From an uncultured Selenomonas sp. (lineage in GTDB: Bacteria; Bacillota; Negativicutes; Selenomonadales; Selenomonadaceae), in contig CAMVGU010000002.1 of the NCBI GenBank assembly GCA_947167105.1, forward strand, positions 91,367-155,366: 64,000 bases of DNA. Reading direction: 5' to 3'. Shown one piece after another: positions 8,260 to 17,184 of the stretch; within the stretch, counting starts at the first letter, position 1, and the number at the start of each line of letters is the position of its first letter. The translations under genes were made by a program, and so were the position numbers. The notes under the pieces were generated by a model. The model did no database searches and was not told the origin of the DNA. It saw nothing but the letters and a program-made list of their open reading frames with translations.

Positions 8260-8898
8260 TCACCGGTATATGTCCAGCACCTTGTCCACATAAGCCTGGG
8301 TCTCGCTGTAGGGCGGGACGCCGCCGTAGTCCTTCACTGCCTGGGGGCCTGCATTGTAGGCCGCCACAGCCTTCCTGACATCGCCACCGAAGGTATCAAG
8401 CATCTGTCTCAGGTACTTGGCGCCTCCCTCCACATTCTGGGCCTCGTCATAGGGATTGACCCCCAGGGAAGCTGCTGTATCGGGCATCAGCTGCATCACG
8501 CCGATGGCCCCGGCATCGGAAATCTCCTCCTGGTTGCCCCCGGACTCCGCCTCCGCCACTGCCGAGATAAGCTTCGGGTCTACATTGTACTTATCCGCAG
8601 CGGCCTGCACCAGCTGATGCAGCTCCGCATCCGCCAGCACGAAATCACCGGATGGCGCACCCAGGCCGTAATCCGTCAGGCGCACTTCCTGCACCGCCGC
8701 CTTACCTTCTGCCTTCCCTGGGGCCTCATTTCCCTGCGCCTTGCCCTTTTCCGCCGCCTTGGCCTTCTCCAGCTCACGCTCCAGAGTCCTGCCGAAATCA
8801 AGTCCCGGCACCCCGCCGGGCATGCCAAAACGATCCTGCAGGTCGGCAATGCGCTGCTGCACATGCTGCACGCCGGACAAATTAACCACATCTATCAT
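8260..8898 (-). CDS. Flagellar-operon lytic transglycosylase (SLT domain)
   Basis: A soluble lytic transglycosylase domain fills the C-terminal half (residues about 92-212): AVAEAESGG with likely catalytic E118, GAIGVMQLMPDTA, and KAVAAYNAGP, all hallmark motifs. The N-terminal 90 residues are coiled and low-complexity (Lys/Glu/Ala). There is no signal peptide, so export through the flagellar type III pathway is a reasonable inference, with a job like FlgJ: opening peptidoglycan for the rod. It overlaps fliJ by four bases (ATGA), showing it belongs to the operon. Confidence 0.88.
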   Translation of the reverse strand: MIDVVNLSGVQHVQQRIADLQDRFGMPGGVPGLDFGRTLERELEKAKAAEKGKAQGNEAPGKAEGKAAVQEVRLTDYGLGAPSGDFVLADAELHQLVQAAADKYNVDPKLISAVAEAESGGNQEEISDAGAIGVMQLMPDTAASLGVNPYDEAQNVEGGAKYLRQMLDTFGGDVRKAVAAYNAGPQAVKDYGGVPPYSETQAYVDKVLDIYR

Positions 8899-9359
8899 GA
8901 GGCTGCCTCCCTTCGCGCCCTCATCGCCAGTTGCAGGCCGATCTCGTCCAGCATCTTCTGCTCCTCAAACAGGGCCTGCTCCTTGTATTCCTGGAAGCGT
9001 TTTTCCTTGAGCTGCTCAATGCTTTTGAGGTAGCTCATGACCTCCATCAGCTCCTTCAGTTTTTTCTGGCGCTCATTCTTGGTCTGCAGGATCATCTCAT
9101 TCTGCATTTCGATCTGCTCCCGCTTCCAGGCAAAAAAGCGATTGTAATTCACCAGCCGCTCCACATTGACCCTGGTGCCGTCCCGCACCAGGCCCTCGTA
9201 ATCCCTCTGCCCCTGCTGCATCTCGTCCAGCAGCATGCGCAGATGCTGCTGCTGATCCAGGAGCTTGCGGTTCATGGCCGCGAACTGCACCTCGATATCA
9301 TCCTTCTTCATGCGGGTGACCTTCAGGAGCGTCTCCAACTGGAATTTGAACTTCTTCAT
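8895..9359 (-). CDS. fliJ: Flagellar export chaperone FliJ
   Basis: A 154-aa almost entirely helical coiled-coil protein beginning MKKFKFQLETLLKV, the typical FliJ N-terminus, with repeated Gln/Glu/Lys heptads and KREQIEMQNEMILQTKNERQ. FliJ acts as the stalk-like partner of the FliI ATPase ring and a general chaperone for export substrates. It starts six bases after fliI and its stop overlaps the slt gene start. Confidence 0.92.
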   Translation of the reverse strand: MKKFKFQLETLLKVTRMKKDDIEVQFAAMNRKLLDQQQHLRMLLDEMQQGQRDYEGLVRDGTRVNVERLVNYNRFFAWKREQIEMQNEMILQTKNERQKKLKELMEVMSYLKSIEQLKEKRFQEYKEQALFEEQKMLDEIGLQLAMRARREAAS

Positions 9360-9365
9360 GCCTTA

Positions 9366-10712
9366 TCACCCGGAAATGCCCACCAGCTTCTGCTCCGTGG
9401 CCTCGAAGGTATCCACCTCGAAAATCCCCTGGCAGAGAAAATCATTGATGCTGTCTATCTTCTGAATGGATTCATCTATCTTGGCGCTGGAGCCCTTCAC
9501 ATAGGCCCCGATATGGATAAGATCCTCCGCATCCCGGTAAACCGCCATCAGCTGGCGCATATTCTGGGCTGCTTTCAGATGTTCCTTCGTCACCACATCA
9601 TTCATCACGCGGCTGACGCTGGTCATAATATCTATGGCGGGGAAGTGATTCTGGGCCGCAATGGTGCGGGACAGCACAATATGGCCGTCCAGAATGGAGC
9701 GCACCGCGTCCGCTATGGGCTCGTTCATGTCATCGCCATCCACCAGCACGGTATAGATGCCCGTGATAGAGCCCGTATCGCTGGTGCCTGCCCGCTCCAA
9801 AAGGCGCGGCAGGAGGGCGAAAACCGAGGGCGTATAGCCCCTCGTTGCCGGCGGCTCGCCGATGGTCAGGCCCACCTCACGCTGGGCCATGGCAAAACGG
9901 GTGACCGAATCCATCATCAAAATGACCTTGTGGCCCTGATCCCGGAAATACTCCGCAATGGCCGTGGCGGTCATGGCCCCCTTGATGCGCACCAGGGCCG
10001 GCTTATCGGATGTGGCCACCACCACCACTGAGCGCTTCAATCCTTCCTCCCCCAGATCCCGCTCGATAAAATCCCGCACCTCGCGGCCGCGCTCACCCAC
10101 CAGGGCGATCACGCTGATATCCGCTTCCGTATTGCGGGCAATCATGGAGAGCAGGGTGGACTTGCCCACGCCGGAACCTGCCATAATGCCTATGCGCTGG
10201 CCCTCCCCCATGGTAATCAGGCCGTCAATGGCCCGCACCCCCACATAGAGGCTCTCATGTATACGTGGCCTGGTGAGGGGCGGCGGCGGCGGCGCCTGCA
10301 GGGGATATTCCTCCTTCATCAGCAGGGGGCCCTTGTCGTCCATGGGATTGCCCAAGCCGTCCAGCACCCGTCCCAGAAGTTCCGGGCCTACCTTCACTCT
10401 CAGGGTCTTCTGTGCCGACACCACCTCGCAGCCGGGGCCTATCCCCTCCATCTCGCCGATGGGCATCAGCATCACATAGCCCTCCCGGAAGCCCACCACC
10501 TCAGCCGGCACAGGCGGCACATCGGGAAAATGGGAATTCACATAGCAAAGCTCACCCACACTGACGGTAGGCCCCTGGGACTCGATAACAAGCCCGATGA
10601 CCTGAGTGACCTTGCCGGTAAGCTTCATGCTGTGACAGTCCCTGGCAGCGTCCAGGAACTTCCCTATATTCAGCTTGAAAGGCTCCTGCACATATTCAGC
10701 CAAGCCTGCCAC
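9366..10712 (-). CDS. fliI: Flagellum-specific ATPase FliI
   Basis: FliI is the hexameric ATPase of the flagellar export apparatus. The 448-aa protein has the Walker A loop GSGVGKST (residues about 180-187), the Walker B strand VILMMDSVTRFAMAQREVG, the signature GEPPATRGYTPSVFALLPRL, and ERGREVRDFIERDLG. Length and motifs are normal for the family. It lies between fliH and fliJ, separated by 23 and 6 bases. Confidence 0.97.
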   Translation of the reverse strand: MAGLAEYVQEPFKLNIGKFLDAARDCHSMKLTGKVTQVIGLVIESQGPTVSVGELCYVNSHFPDVPPVPAEVVGFREGYVMLMPIGEMEGIGPGCEVVSAQKTLRVKVGPELLGRVLDGLGNPMDDKGPLLMKEEYPLQAPPPPPLTRPRIHESLYVGVRAIDGLITMGEGQRIGIMAGSGVGKSTLLSMIARNTEADISVIALVGERGREVRDFIERDLGEEGLKRSVVVVATSDKPALVRIKGAMTATAIAEYFRDQGHKVILMMDSVTRFAMAQREVGLTIGEPPATRGYTPSVFALLPRLLERAGTSDTGSITGIYTVLVDGDDMNEPIADAVRSILDGHIVLSRTIAAQNHFPAIDIMTSVSRVMNDVVTKEHLKAAQNMRQLMAVYRDAEDLIHIGAYVKGSSAKIDESIQKIDSINDFLCQGIFEVDTFEATEQKLVGISG

Positions 10713-10735
10713 CTCCCGCTTCCAGCTTCATGCCA

Positions 10736-11533
10736 TCACAGCATCACATCCCGCACGGCCTGCTCCACCAGGGCAATCTGGGTAGAAAGCCTCGCATCCA
10801 CAGTACCGTTGGGCGTCTCTACCAGGCAATCCCCCGGCTTCAGCGCCTCATCGGAGTGTATATCCAATGTCGCATCCCCTGCCGTCAGCAGTCCCCGAAA
10901 CTCATCCCGTGCCATCAGCACCATATCAAAGCTCTCAGGGGGCACATGCACTATCAGCTGCTTCTGCTCCTTGACCTTCAGCAGGGCCTCCCGCACCAGA
11001 GGCAGCACCGTCTGGGGCACATCTATAAAATGCTGGGGCAGGACCTTGCCCACCACAGCCATGGCAATGGAGACAATGTCCTCCTCAGCCTGCTGCACAT
11101 AATCACGGGTGGCCTGCCTGGCATCCGCCAGGGTCTTTTCCGCCTTGGCATTGGCTTCATTCAAAATGCTTGCCAGCTCCTGGCGCACCTGTTCCTCGCC
11201 CTCAGTGCGGCCCTTTTCCATGCCTTCCGCATGGCCCTTGGCCGCGGCTTCTTCCTTCATTGCCTGGATCCGGGCCTCTGCCTCCTTCAGCATCGCCTCA
11301 CGGGCTGCCTGCCCCTCCTGCCTCAGCTTCTCTGCCTCGGCCTGGGCATTGGCCAAAGTGTCCTTGGCCTGCTTTTCCCGCTCGGCAACGGCCGCCAGCC
11401 TCCTGGCCACAGCCTCCTCGTCCACCGCAGCCCCCTTGGGGGGCGCATCGTCCTTGGGCATGGGGGGAGGGGGCGGCGCCTCAATGGTATGGGGGGCCTC
11501 CTTCCAGACCGGGTATTTAATGACCCTAGACAA
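10736..11533 (-). CDS. fliH: Flagellar assembly protein FliH
   Basis: FliH regulates the FliI ATPase and docks it to the C-ring. The 265-aa product has a Pro-rich start (EAPPPPPMPKDD), a long Ala/Glu/Lys coiled coil (about residues 35-130) and a C-terminal V-ATPase subunit E-like domain (QQAEEDIVSIAMAVVGKVL, then HVPPESFDMVL and [20 protein letters not shown]). Start is TTG at 11533, inside the last codons of fliG (8-base overlap), so translation is coupled. Confidence 0.93.
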   Translation of the reverse strand: MSRVIKYPVWKEAPHTIEAPPPPPMPKDDAPPKGAAVDEEAVARRLAAVAEREKQAKDTLANAQAEAEKLRQEGQAAREAMLKEAEARIQAMKEEAAAKGHAEGMEKGRTEGEEQVRQELASILNEANAKAEKTLADARQATRDYVQQAEEDIVSIAMAVVGKVLPQHFIDVPQTVLPLVREALLKVKEQKQLIVHVPPESFDMVLMARDEFRGLLTAGDATLDIHSDEALKPGDCLVETPNGTVDARLSTQIALVEQAVRDVML

Positions 11534-12551
11534 TCATCTCGTCCCCCTTGCCGCGGGCAACGACGATTTCGCCCTTGTCCTCCAGCGCGCGGATGACATT
11601 GACAATCTTCTGCTGCGCCTCTTCCACGTCCCTGATCTTCACAGGGCCCATGAACTCGATTTCCTCACGCAGCATATCCGCTGCACGCTTGGACATATTC
11701 TTGTAGACCTTTTCCGAGACCTCCGCCGGCGTAGCCTTGAGAGCCAGGGACAAATCCTTCTGATCCACCTCGCGCAGCACCATCTGCAAAGAGCGGTCGT
11801 CCAGCTGCACGATATCCTCGAACACGAACATGAGCCGCTTGATTTCCTCGGCCAGCTCCGGGTTGTCCACTTCCAGGGTTTCGATGATGGATTTCTCCGT
11901 GGTACGGTCCACCCGGTTGAGCACCTCCACAATGGCCTTGACGCCGCCTGCCGTGGTGAAATCCTGGGTGACCAGCGCGGACAGCTTGCGTTCCAGCACT
12001 CGCTCCACCTCCCTGATGATATCCGGGGATGTACGATCCATGACGGCAATGCGCCGCGCCACATCCGCCTGGGCCTCCGGAGCCAGCGCCCCCAGGACGG
12101 TGGCAGCCTGATCCGGGTCCAAATAGGCCATGATCAGCGCAATGGTCTGGGGATGCTCGTTCTGGATAAAGTTCAGGAGCTGGGACGGGTCCGTCTTTCT
12201 CAGGAAGTCGAAGGGACGTACCTGCAGGCTCGTGGTCAAGCGGTTGATGATATCCATCGCCTTGTCGGCGCCCAGGGCCTTCTCCAGCACGTTCTGGGCG
12301 TACTCCAGGCCGCCTGTGGAGATGTAATCCCTGGCCATGGCCATCTGGTAGAATTCACTGATGACGGCTGCCTTCTGCTCAGCACTGACCTGCTTATGAT
12401 TGGCGATTTCCAGCGTTATGCGCTCGATCTCGTCATCATCCATATGCTGGAACAGCTTGGCCGAATACTCCGGCCCCAGGGCAATGAAGAGTATGGCTGC
12501 TTTTTCCTGATTGGAAAGCTCGCCATCGCCTTCGCCATACATATCTTCCAT
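11526..12551 (-). CDS. fliG: Flagellar motor switch protein FliG
   Basis: FliG is the upper C-ring protein that contacts the stator and generates torque. The 341-aa product has the N-terminal FliF-binding domain (NQEKAAILFIALGPEYSAKL), the middle domain with the EHPQ motif (NEHPQTIALIMAYL) and the C-terminal domain with its charged torque helix (FVFEDIVQLDDRSLQMVLREVD). It is seven bases downstream of fliF and overlaps fliH. Confidence 0.97.
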   Translation of the reverse strand: MEDMYGEGDGELSNQEKAAILFIALGPEYSAKLFQHMDDDEIERITLEIANHKQVSAEQKAAVISEFYQMAMARDYISTGGLEYAQNVLEKALGADKAMDIINRLTTSLQVRPFDFLRKTDPSQLLNFIQNEHPQTIALIMAYLDPDQAATVLGALAPEAQADVARRIAVMDRTSPDIIREVERVLERKLSALVTQDFTTAGGVKAIVEVLNRVDRTTEKSIIETLEVDNPELAEEIKRLMFVFEDIVQLDDRSLQMVLREVDQKDLSLALKATPAEVSEKVYKNMSKRAADMLREEIEFMGPVKIRDVEEAQQKIVNVIRALEDKGEIVVARGKGDEMIV

Positions 12552-12557
12552 AAATGA

Positions 12558-14147
12558 TCATTCCTCCGCGAGCCAGGTCTTGATGAGCATCGCCACCTCG
12601 GCCGGTTTCTGGTCGATGAGCTGCTGCAGCGTCTGCTTCTCGGAAAGCTGCCTCTGCTCGTCTTCTGTAAGCTCGTCTTCTTCGATTTCGCCCATTTCCA
12701 CTGCTGCCGCACGCTCCGCTGCGATACGCCTCTCCTCTTCTTCCTTGGCCTGGCGCTCTGCCTCGATACGCGCCGCTTCCTCCTGCTGCTTCCTGCGGCG
12801 GCGCATCAGGAGCGCACCGATAATGATGGCAAGAATCAGCAGCGGGAATCCCACCTGCATGTAGAAGATGCGGTCTTCCCGATCCCTTGCGGCCTGCTCC
12901 TCCGCAGCCCGCCTGTCGGCAAGCTCCGTGCTGAAGGGCAGTGGCTCCACGGAGATCGTGTCGCCCCTATCCGTATTGATGCCAGCCGCGCTGGACACGC
13001 TCCTAAGGATGCTGTCCTGCTGGGTCTGCGTAACACTGTCATTCACCAGCACCGCCACCGTCAGGCGCTTGATGGAGCCCGGCGAAGCAACGGTACGCTG
13101 CTTTTCTTCATTGACCTCGTAATTCTTGGTGGATTCCTTTTTCTCGTAGTTAGCGTTGGCATTGCCCTCCACGCCCACATAGCCGGGCACATTGGACTCC
13201 ACCCCCGCGGGGCCTCCCGGCTGGGTGGAAGTGCCCTGGTAGTTTTCGCTGATATCCTGCTGGCTGCGGATAATGCCCGAATCATCCACCACAGGCGTAA
13301 AGATCTGCCTGTCAATCTGGCGGTCGTCAAAATCCAGCTCCACAGACACACGGGCGAAGGCACGGCCCTCTCCCAGGGACTGATCCAGCAAGGTCTGCAC
13401 ATTGTCCTGGATGTTCTTCTGGACCTTCTTCGTCATTTCCAGTTGGGTCATGGTCTTCTGGGTGACGTTCTGCTCCTCGTTCTCATCCGGATCGTTCAGT
13501 ATCTTGCCCGTATCATCCACAATCGTGATATTTTCCGGGGAAAGCCCTTGGATGCTATGGGCCGCCAGGTTCACAATGCCCTTGATTTCCTTCTTGGACA
13601 GCTCCACATTCGGGCGCAGGCGCAGCATAATGGAAGCCGTAGCCGGCTTCTCATTCTTCTTGTACAGGGAATCCTCCGGCAGCACGATATGCACCCGGGC
13701 CTTCTCCACCGCCGCAATCTGCTCAATGGTGCGGGTAAGCTCCCCCTGGAGGGCCTGGAGATAATTCACCTTGTTCTGGAATTCCGTGACGCCCAACTTG
13801 CTGTCGTCAAAAATCTCAAATCCTTTATTACCACGCGGTAATCCCTGGGTCGCAAGCTCAAGCCTGGCATCATGCACATTCTTGGACGGTACCAGGATAT
13901 TGGTGCCCTGCTTCGTCTCCTGTACTTCAAACTCTACCTTCTGTTCTTTCAGCTGGGCTGCCACCTCGCCGGCATCCTTTGTTTCCATGCCCGTAAACAA
14001 CGGCACCATATCCGGCTTGCTGCCGTACCAGAAACTGATACCCAATATAGCGAGGAGGAGAGCCAAAGCGGACCCCAGCATAATATAGCGCTGTCGTTTG
14101 CTGAATCTCTGCCACAGCGCCAGGTACCGCTCTTTCCAATCTCCCAT
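12558..14147 (-). CDS. fliF: Flagellar MS-ring protein FliF
   Basis: FliF forms the MS ring in the inner membrane, on which the C-ring and export gate assemble. The 529-aa protein has transmembrane segments near the N-terminus (about 22-42) and C-terminus (about 430-452, followed by MRRRRKQ), with YscJ/FliF ring domains between (TQGLPRGNKGFEIFDDSKLG, ELTRTIEQIAAVEKARVHIV). The acidic cytoplasmic tail ends in a FliG-binding segment (EVAMLIKTWLAEE). Confidence 0.97.
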   Translation of the reverse strand: MGDWKERYLALWQRFSKRQRYIMLGSALALLLAILGISFWYGSKPDMVPLFTGMETKDAGEVAAQLKEQKVEFEVQETKQGTNILVPSKNVHDARLELATQGLPRGNKGFEIFDDSKLGVTEFQNKVNYLQALQGELTRTIEQIAAVEKARVHIVLPEDSLYKKNEKPATASIMLRLRPNVELSKKEIKGIVNLAAHSIQGLSPENITIVDDTGKILNDPDENEEQNVTQKTMTQLEMTKKVQKNIQDNVQTLLDQSLGEGRAFARVSVELDFDDRQIDRQIFTPVVDDSGIIRSQQDISENYQGTSTQPGGPAGVESNVPGYVGVEGNANANYEKKESTKNYEVNEEKQRTVASPGSIKRLTVAVLVNDSVTQTQQDSILRSVSSAAGINTDRGDTISVEPLPFSTELADRRAAEEQAARDREDRIFYMQVGFPLLILAIIIGALLMRRRRKQQEEAARIEAERQAKEEEERRIAAERAAAVEMGEIEEDELTEDEQRQLSEKQTLQQLIDQKPAEVAMLIKTWLAEE

Positions 14148-14187
14148 GATCTCAATCCCTTCGCGTAGTTACTCGGTTCAGTCTCTA

Positions 14188-14490
14188 TCAGACCTGCATG
14201 CGCATGATTTCCTGATAGGCCGACACTGCCCTGTTGCGCAGCTGGAGGGTCAGTTGCAGGGCAATTTCCGCTTTCTGTGACGCCACGACCACCTGGGAGA
14301 CATCCTCGATCTGGCCGGCAGCCAGGAGCGCATTCTGCTCATCAGAGTCCAGTTGCAGCTTATTGACCTTTTTCATCGCATTGGTCAGGTACTCGCCAAA
14401 GCTTTGAACCTCCTGGGGCTGCTGCGTCTCGCCAAGGTGGCTGTTGGCACGCATGGCCACAGGAGTCATCTGCAAAGCCTCTATCTCCAT
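14188..14490 (-). CDS. fliE: Flagellar hook-basal body protein FliE
   Basis: FliE joins the MS ring to the rod. The 100-aa product ends with the conserved FliE core (VSQVVVASQKAEIALQLTLQ then LRNRAVSAYQEIMRMQV) and contains SFGEYLTNAMKKVNKLQLDS. Length and position between flgC and fliF are typical. Confidence 0.95.
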   Translation of the reverse strand: MEIEALQMTPVAMRANSHLGETQQPQEVQSFGEYLTNAMKKVNKLQLDSDEQNALLAAGQIEDVSQVVVASQKAEIALQLTLQLRNRAVSAYQEIMRMQV

Positions 14491-14535
14491 GTTCTCTCCC
14501 TCTTTCGAGCTTTATACGTCAGTATACCATCTTAC

Positions 14536-14982
14536 TTACTTGCCGATATCCAGCACCTTAGTCACCATGGACTTGGCCGCCTGGATGCTGGTCACGTTGG
14601 CCTCATAGGCCCGGGATGCCGTAATCATATCCACCATTTCCGCCACCACATTCACATTGGGGCGCTCCACATAGCCGTCGGCATTGGCATCGGGATGGCC
14701 GGGGTCATAGACCAGGGGCCCCTGCTCATCATCATCACGGATGCCGATGGCACGCACGCCCTGTCCGGCCTGCAGCTTATTCACCGAGCGATCCAGGAAG
14801 CTCTGGAAATCATGCCTGCCCTTCTCCCTGGGCTCAAAGATGACATAGCGGCGGTGATAGGCACCGCCCTCCTCCGTACGGGTGGTATTGGCATTGGCAA
14901 TATTATTGGAAATGACATCCATGCGCAGCCGCTCCGCCGTCAGGCCGGAAGCCGCCGCATCAATGCCCAGAAACATGCTCAT
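14536..14982 (-). CDS. flgC: Flagellar basal-body rod protein FlgC
   Basis: A proximal rod subunit of 148 aa. It has the N-terminal rod signature (AASGLTAERLRMDVISNNIANANTT, conserved DVISNNIANANT) and the C-terminal FlgC motif (YVERPNVNVVAEMVDMITAS followed by RAYEANVTSIQAAKSM). It lacks a signal peptide because it is exported by the flagellar apparatus. Confidence 0.97.
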   Translation of the reverse strand: MSMFLGIDAAASGLTAERLRMDVISNNIANANTTRTEEGGAYHRRYVIFEPREKGRHDFQSFLDRSVNKLQAGQGVRAIGIRDDDEQGPLVYDPGHPDANADGYVERPNVNVVAEMVDMITASRAYEANVTSIQAAKSMVTKVLDIGK

Positions 14983-15014
14983 ATCTATCCCTCTGACTTT
15001 CTTTCATGCCAGGA

Positions 15015-15440
15015 TTAGCTCTGACCGCCGCTGGTGATCACGTTCTTCAGCTTCGTCACATAGCCGCCCAGTTGCGTTGCCAGTGCATTGTAATACAACT
15101 GGTTTTTGGCCATGCTGGCCATTTCCGCATCAATATCCACATTGTTGTGATCCACCCGCATGGTGATCGTATCATCCAGCTCGATCTGGGCCCATGCCTT
15201 GGAAAATTCCTTCATGGGCAGGTGCCGATCATGGGTGCGTACCATATTCAGCTTACCCTTGGGCTCATCCAGGTGCAGTTCCTTGGCCAGAAGATCCTCA
15301 AAATTTACCACGCTGCGCTTGAACCACGGCGTATTCACATTGGCAATATTATCGCTGATGACCTCATGTCTGAGGGTGGCTGCCGCCAGCCCCCGGGAAA
15401 GATAATCCATATTGGATGAATTTACTATCTGTTCCAGCAT
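15015..15440 (-). CDS. flgB: Flagellar basal-body rod protein FlgB
   Basis: A proximal rod subunit of 141 aa with ATLRHEVISDNIANVNTPWF near the N-terminus (conserved rod motif) and a C-terminal DAEMASMAKNQLYYNALATQLGG. It is the first gene of the flagellar operon. The 106-base gap before it (15441-15546) is AT-rich on the minus strand (for example GTGTAGAATTTAACC) and probably holds the operon promoter, but I could not fix convincing -35/-10 boxes or a sigma-28 or sigma-54 match. Confidence 0.96.
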   Translation of the reverse strand: MLEQIVNSSNMDYLSRGLAAATLRHEVISDNIANVNTPWFKRSVVNFEDLLAKELHLDEPKGKLNMVRTHDRHLPMKEFSKAWAQIELDDTITMRVDHNNVDIDAEMASMAKNQLYYNALATQLGGYVTKLKNVITSGGQS

Positions 15441-15546
15441 GCCAGGCCCACATCCTTTCCGGGCACACTCCGTCCCTATTTTTCAGTTATCTTATGGTTA
15501 AATTCTACACAAGCCCCGCATATCCTGCCCGGCCTGCTGATTTTTT

Positions 15547-17184
15547 TCAATGCTTAAAGTAGGATGCCGTATCAAAGGCAGCGCCATGCCTTACATCAGA
15601 CTCAAACATGCGATTCCAGGGAAAGGTCACATAAATCTCCTCCAGGCTCTTATAGGGCGGCAGATTACGCTGCACAAAGCGCTGCAGGAGCTGCGAGGCC
15701 CGATTGGATACATAAGTCTTTTTCGTGCCCAGGCTGCCATACACCCCATCCCCCCGCAGCCAGGTAAGCTGGCGGGCCACGGTGTTGCGTATATTGGCCT
15801 GGTAGGCCCAGTCATCCAGATAGCGGGTAAGCAAAAGCTCCCCTACCGACTTCTCCGTCATATAGGGTGCCAGCATGCCGATCCCCAGCACAAAGCCTGT
15901 GCTGTTGGTGGGTGTGTTCCAGCCTGCGTAGGCCCGCAGCTTAAAGAGCAGCCCCCGCTCCTTAAGGGCTTCCAGCAGGGCATTGTCTGCGCCGTTGGCA
16001 TAGGCGATATCGGCAATCCCCACGGGATAGCCCTTGGCCACATAATCCGAGACAATATCGGTGAAATAGGCAGTCCCCTCCCTGGGTGTGCCGTTATTGG
16101 CCCTGTCGTTGGCCTCGTAGGTGCGCCCGTTGGGATTCGTATTGACGGCCAGCACAAAGTCCGCCCCTGCAGGGGAGGCCGCCATCTTGCCCCCTGCCGC
16201 AGCCACCGCCGACTCCACCGACCTTTTGATAGGCTCATCGGAGTAAGCCGGCACCGTGCGCTCCCCCTTGCCCCAGTTATAGCGCACGAAAACCAGGGGC
16301 GTCTCCTGCCGCATCTCATTGACCGCCCGGGCCAGCATCAGCACGCCTATCTCATCTATGCCGGCCAGTGCCTGGAAGCGGCCTGCGTCCAGATCCCTGC
16401 CTGCCTTGGCCAGATGGCGGCTCTCCATATGGGTCTGGGAGTAGGGGGCATTGTCATCCCGGCCCAGGGCCAGATAGTCGAAGGTATTCTGGCGCGTCAG
16501 CTCAATCAGACGCTGATTGGCGGCAAAATTCTTGGCCCGGCGTTCCAGCCAGTCCTTCAGGTCTTTCTTCGGTATCAGTTCCTGCAGAAAAGCGTATTCC
16601 TTCTGCTCCCGGCGGGTCAGGCCCTCCACTTCCTGCTTATCGGAAAGCTCCGTATAGCGGAAGATGTCGGAGCCGTAGCTGTCGTAGTAAGCAGGCTCCA
16701 TATGACCGGAAGCCTCCCCCGAGCGGGGGGTCCGCATAATGGAGCTGAACACGTAGAGCTGCAACTCAGGGTGCTCCGTGCGGAACTGCCTGAACCTGTC
16801 TGCCCTGGCAATTATTTCCTTCTCGGAGTAATTATGCTTGCGGGAGCCCACCAGGCTGCCGTACAGCAGGGAATCCGAGGATATGACCGCGGCCTCCGCG
16901 CCTTCGGCATTTGTCTCCAGCCACTGCCAGAGCCGCTCCGGCTGCCCCAGATTATCCCGGCTCCCCAGGATCTCATCCGGCGGCACCACCACCTCATAGC
17001 CCAGCTTCTCTGCCACCTCCGCCGTCTGCTTATCGGAAATGGGCCTGTTGTCATGGGGAACATAAATAATCCTCGGCACCACCGGCTCCTTCCTGTGCCG
17101 CGCCTGTGCCTGTGGCGCAGGCAACAGGCACAGGCAGCAGGCCAGCACGGCTATGGCTGCCTTACCCTTAACGAACACTTGCAT
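15547..17184 (-). CDS. DUF4127 family secreted protein
   Basis: A 545-aa protein when started at ATG 17184, which has ATAAGGATAGGG just upstream; the frame itself is open to 17217. Residues 1-24 form a signal peptide (GKAAIAVLACCLCLLPAPQAQA). The mature part has family-typical patches: IYVPHDNRPISDKQTAEVAE, ISSDSLLYGSLVGSR, LALGRDDNAPYSQTHMESR, and GWNTPTNSTGF. These match what I recall of DUF4127, whose activity is unknown; clustered His/Asp/Arg residues suggest an enzyme, but that is inference. It overlaps the preceding gene by 17 bases. Confidence 0.8.
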   Translation of the reverse strand: MQVFVKGKAAIAVLACCLCLLPAPQAQARHRKEPVVPRIIYVPHDNRPISDKQTAEVAEKLGYEVVVPPDEILGSRDNLGQPERLWQWLETNAEGAEAAVISSDSLLYGSLVGSRKHNYSEKEIIARADRFRQFRTEHPELQLYVFSSIMRTPRSGEASGHMEPAYYDSYGSDIFRYTELSDKQEVEGLTRREQKEYAFLQELIPKKDLKDWLERRAKNFAANQRLIELTRQNTFDYLALGRDDNAPYSQTHMESRHLAKAGRDLDAGRFQALAGIDEIGVLMLARAVNEMRQETPLVFVRYNWGKGERTVPAYSDEPIKRSVESAVAAAGGKMAASPAGADFVLAVNTNPNGRTYEANDRANNGTPREGTAYFTDIVSDYVAKGYPVGIADIAYANGADNALLEALKERGLLFKLRAYAGWNTPTNSTGFVLGIGMLAPYMTEKSVGELLLTRYLDDWAYQANIRNTVARQLTWLRGDGVYGSLGTKKTYVSNRASQLLQRFVQRNLPPYKSLEEIYVTFPWNRMFESDVRHGAAFDTASYFKH

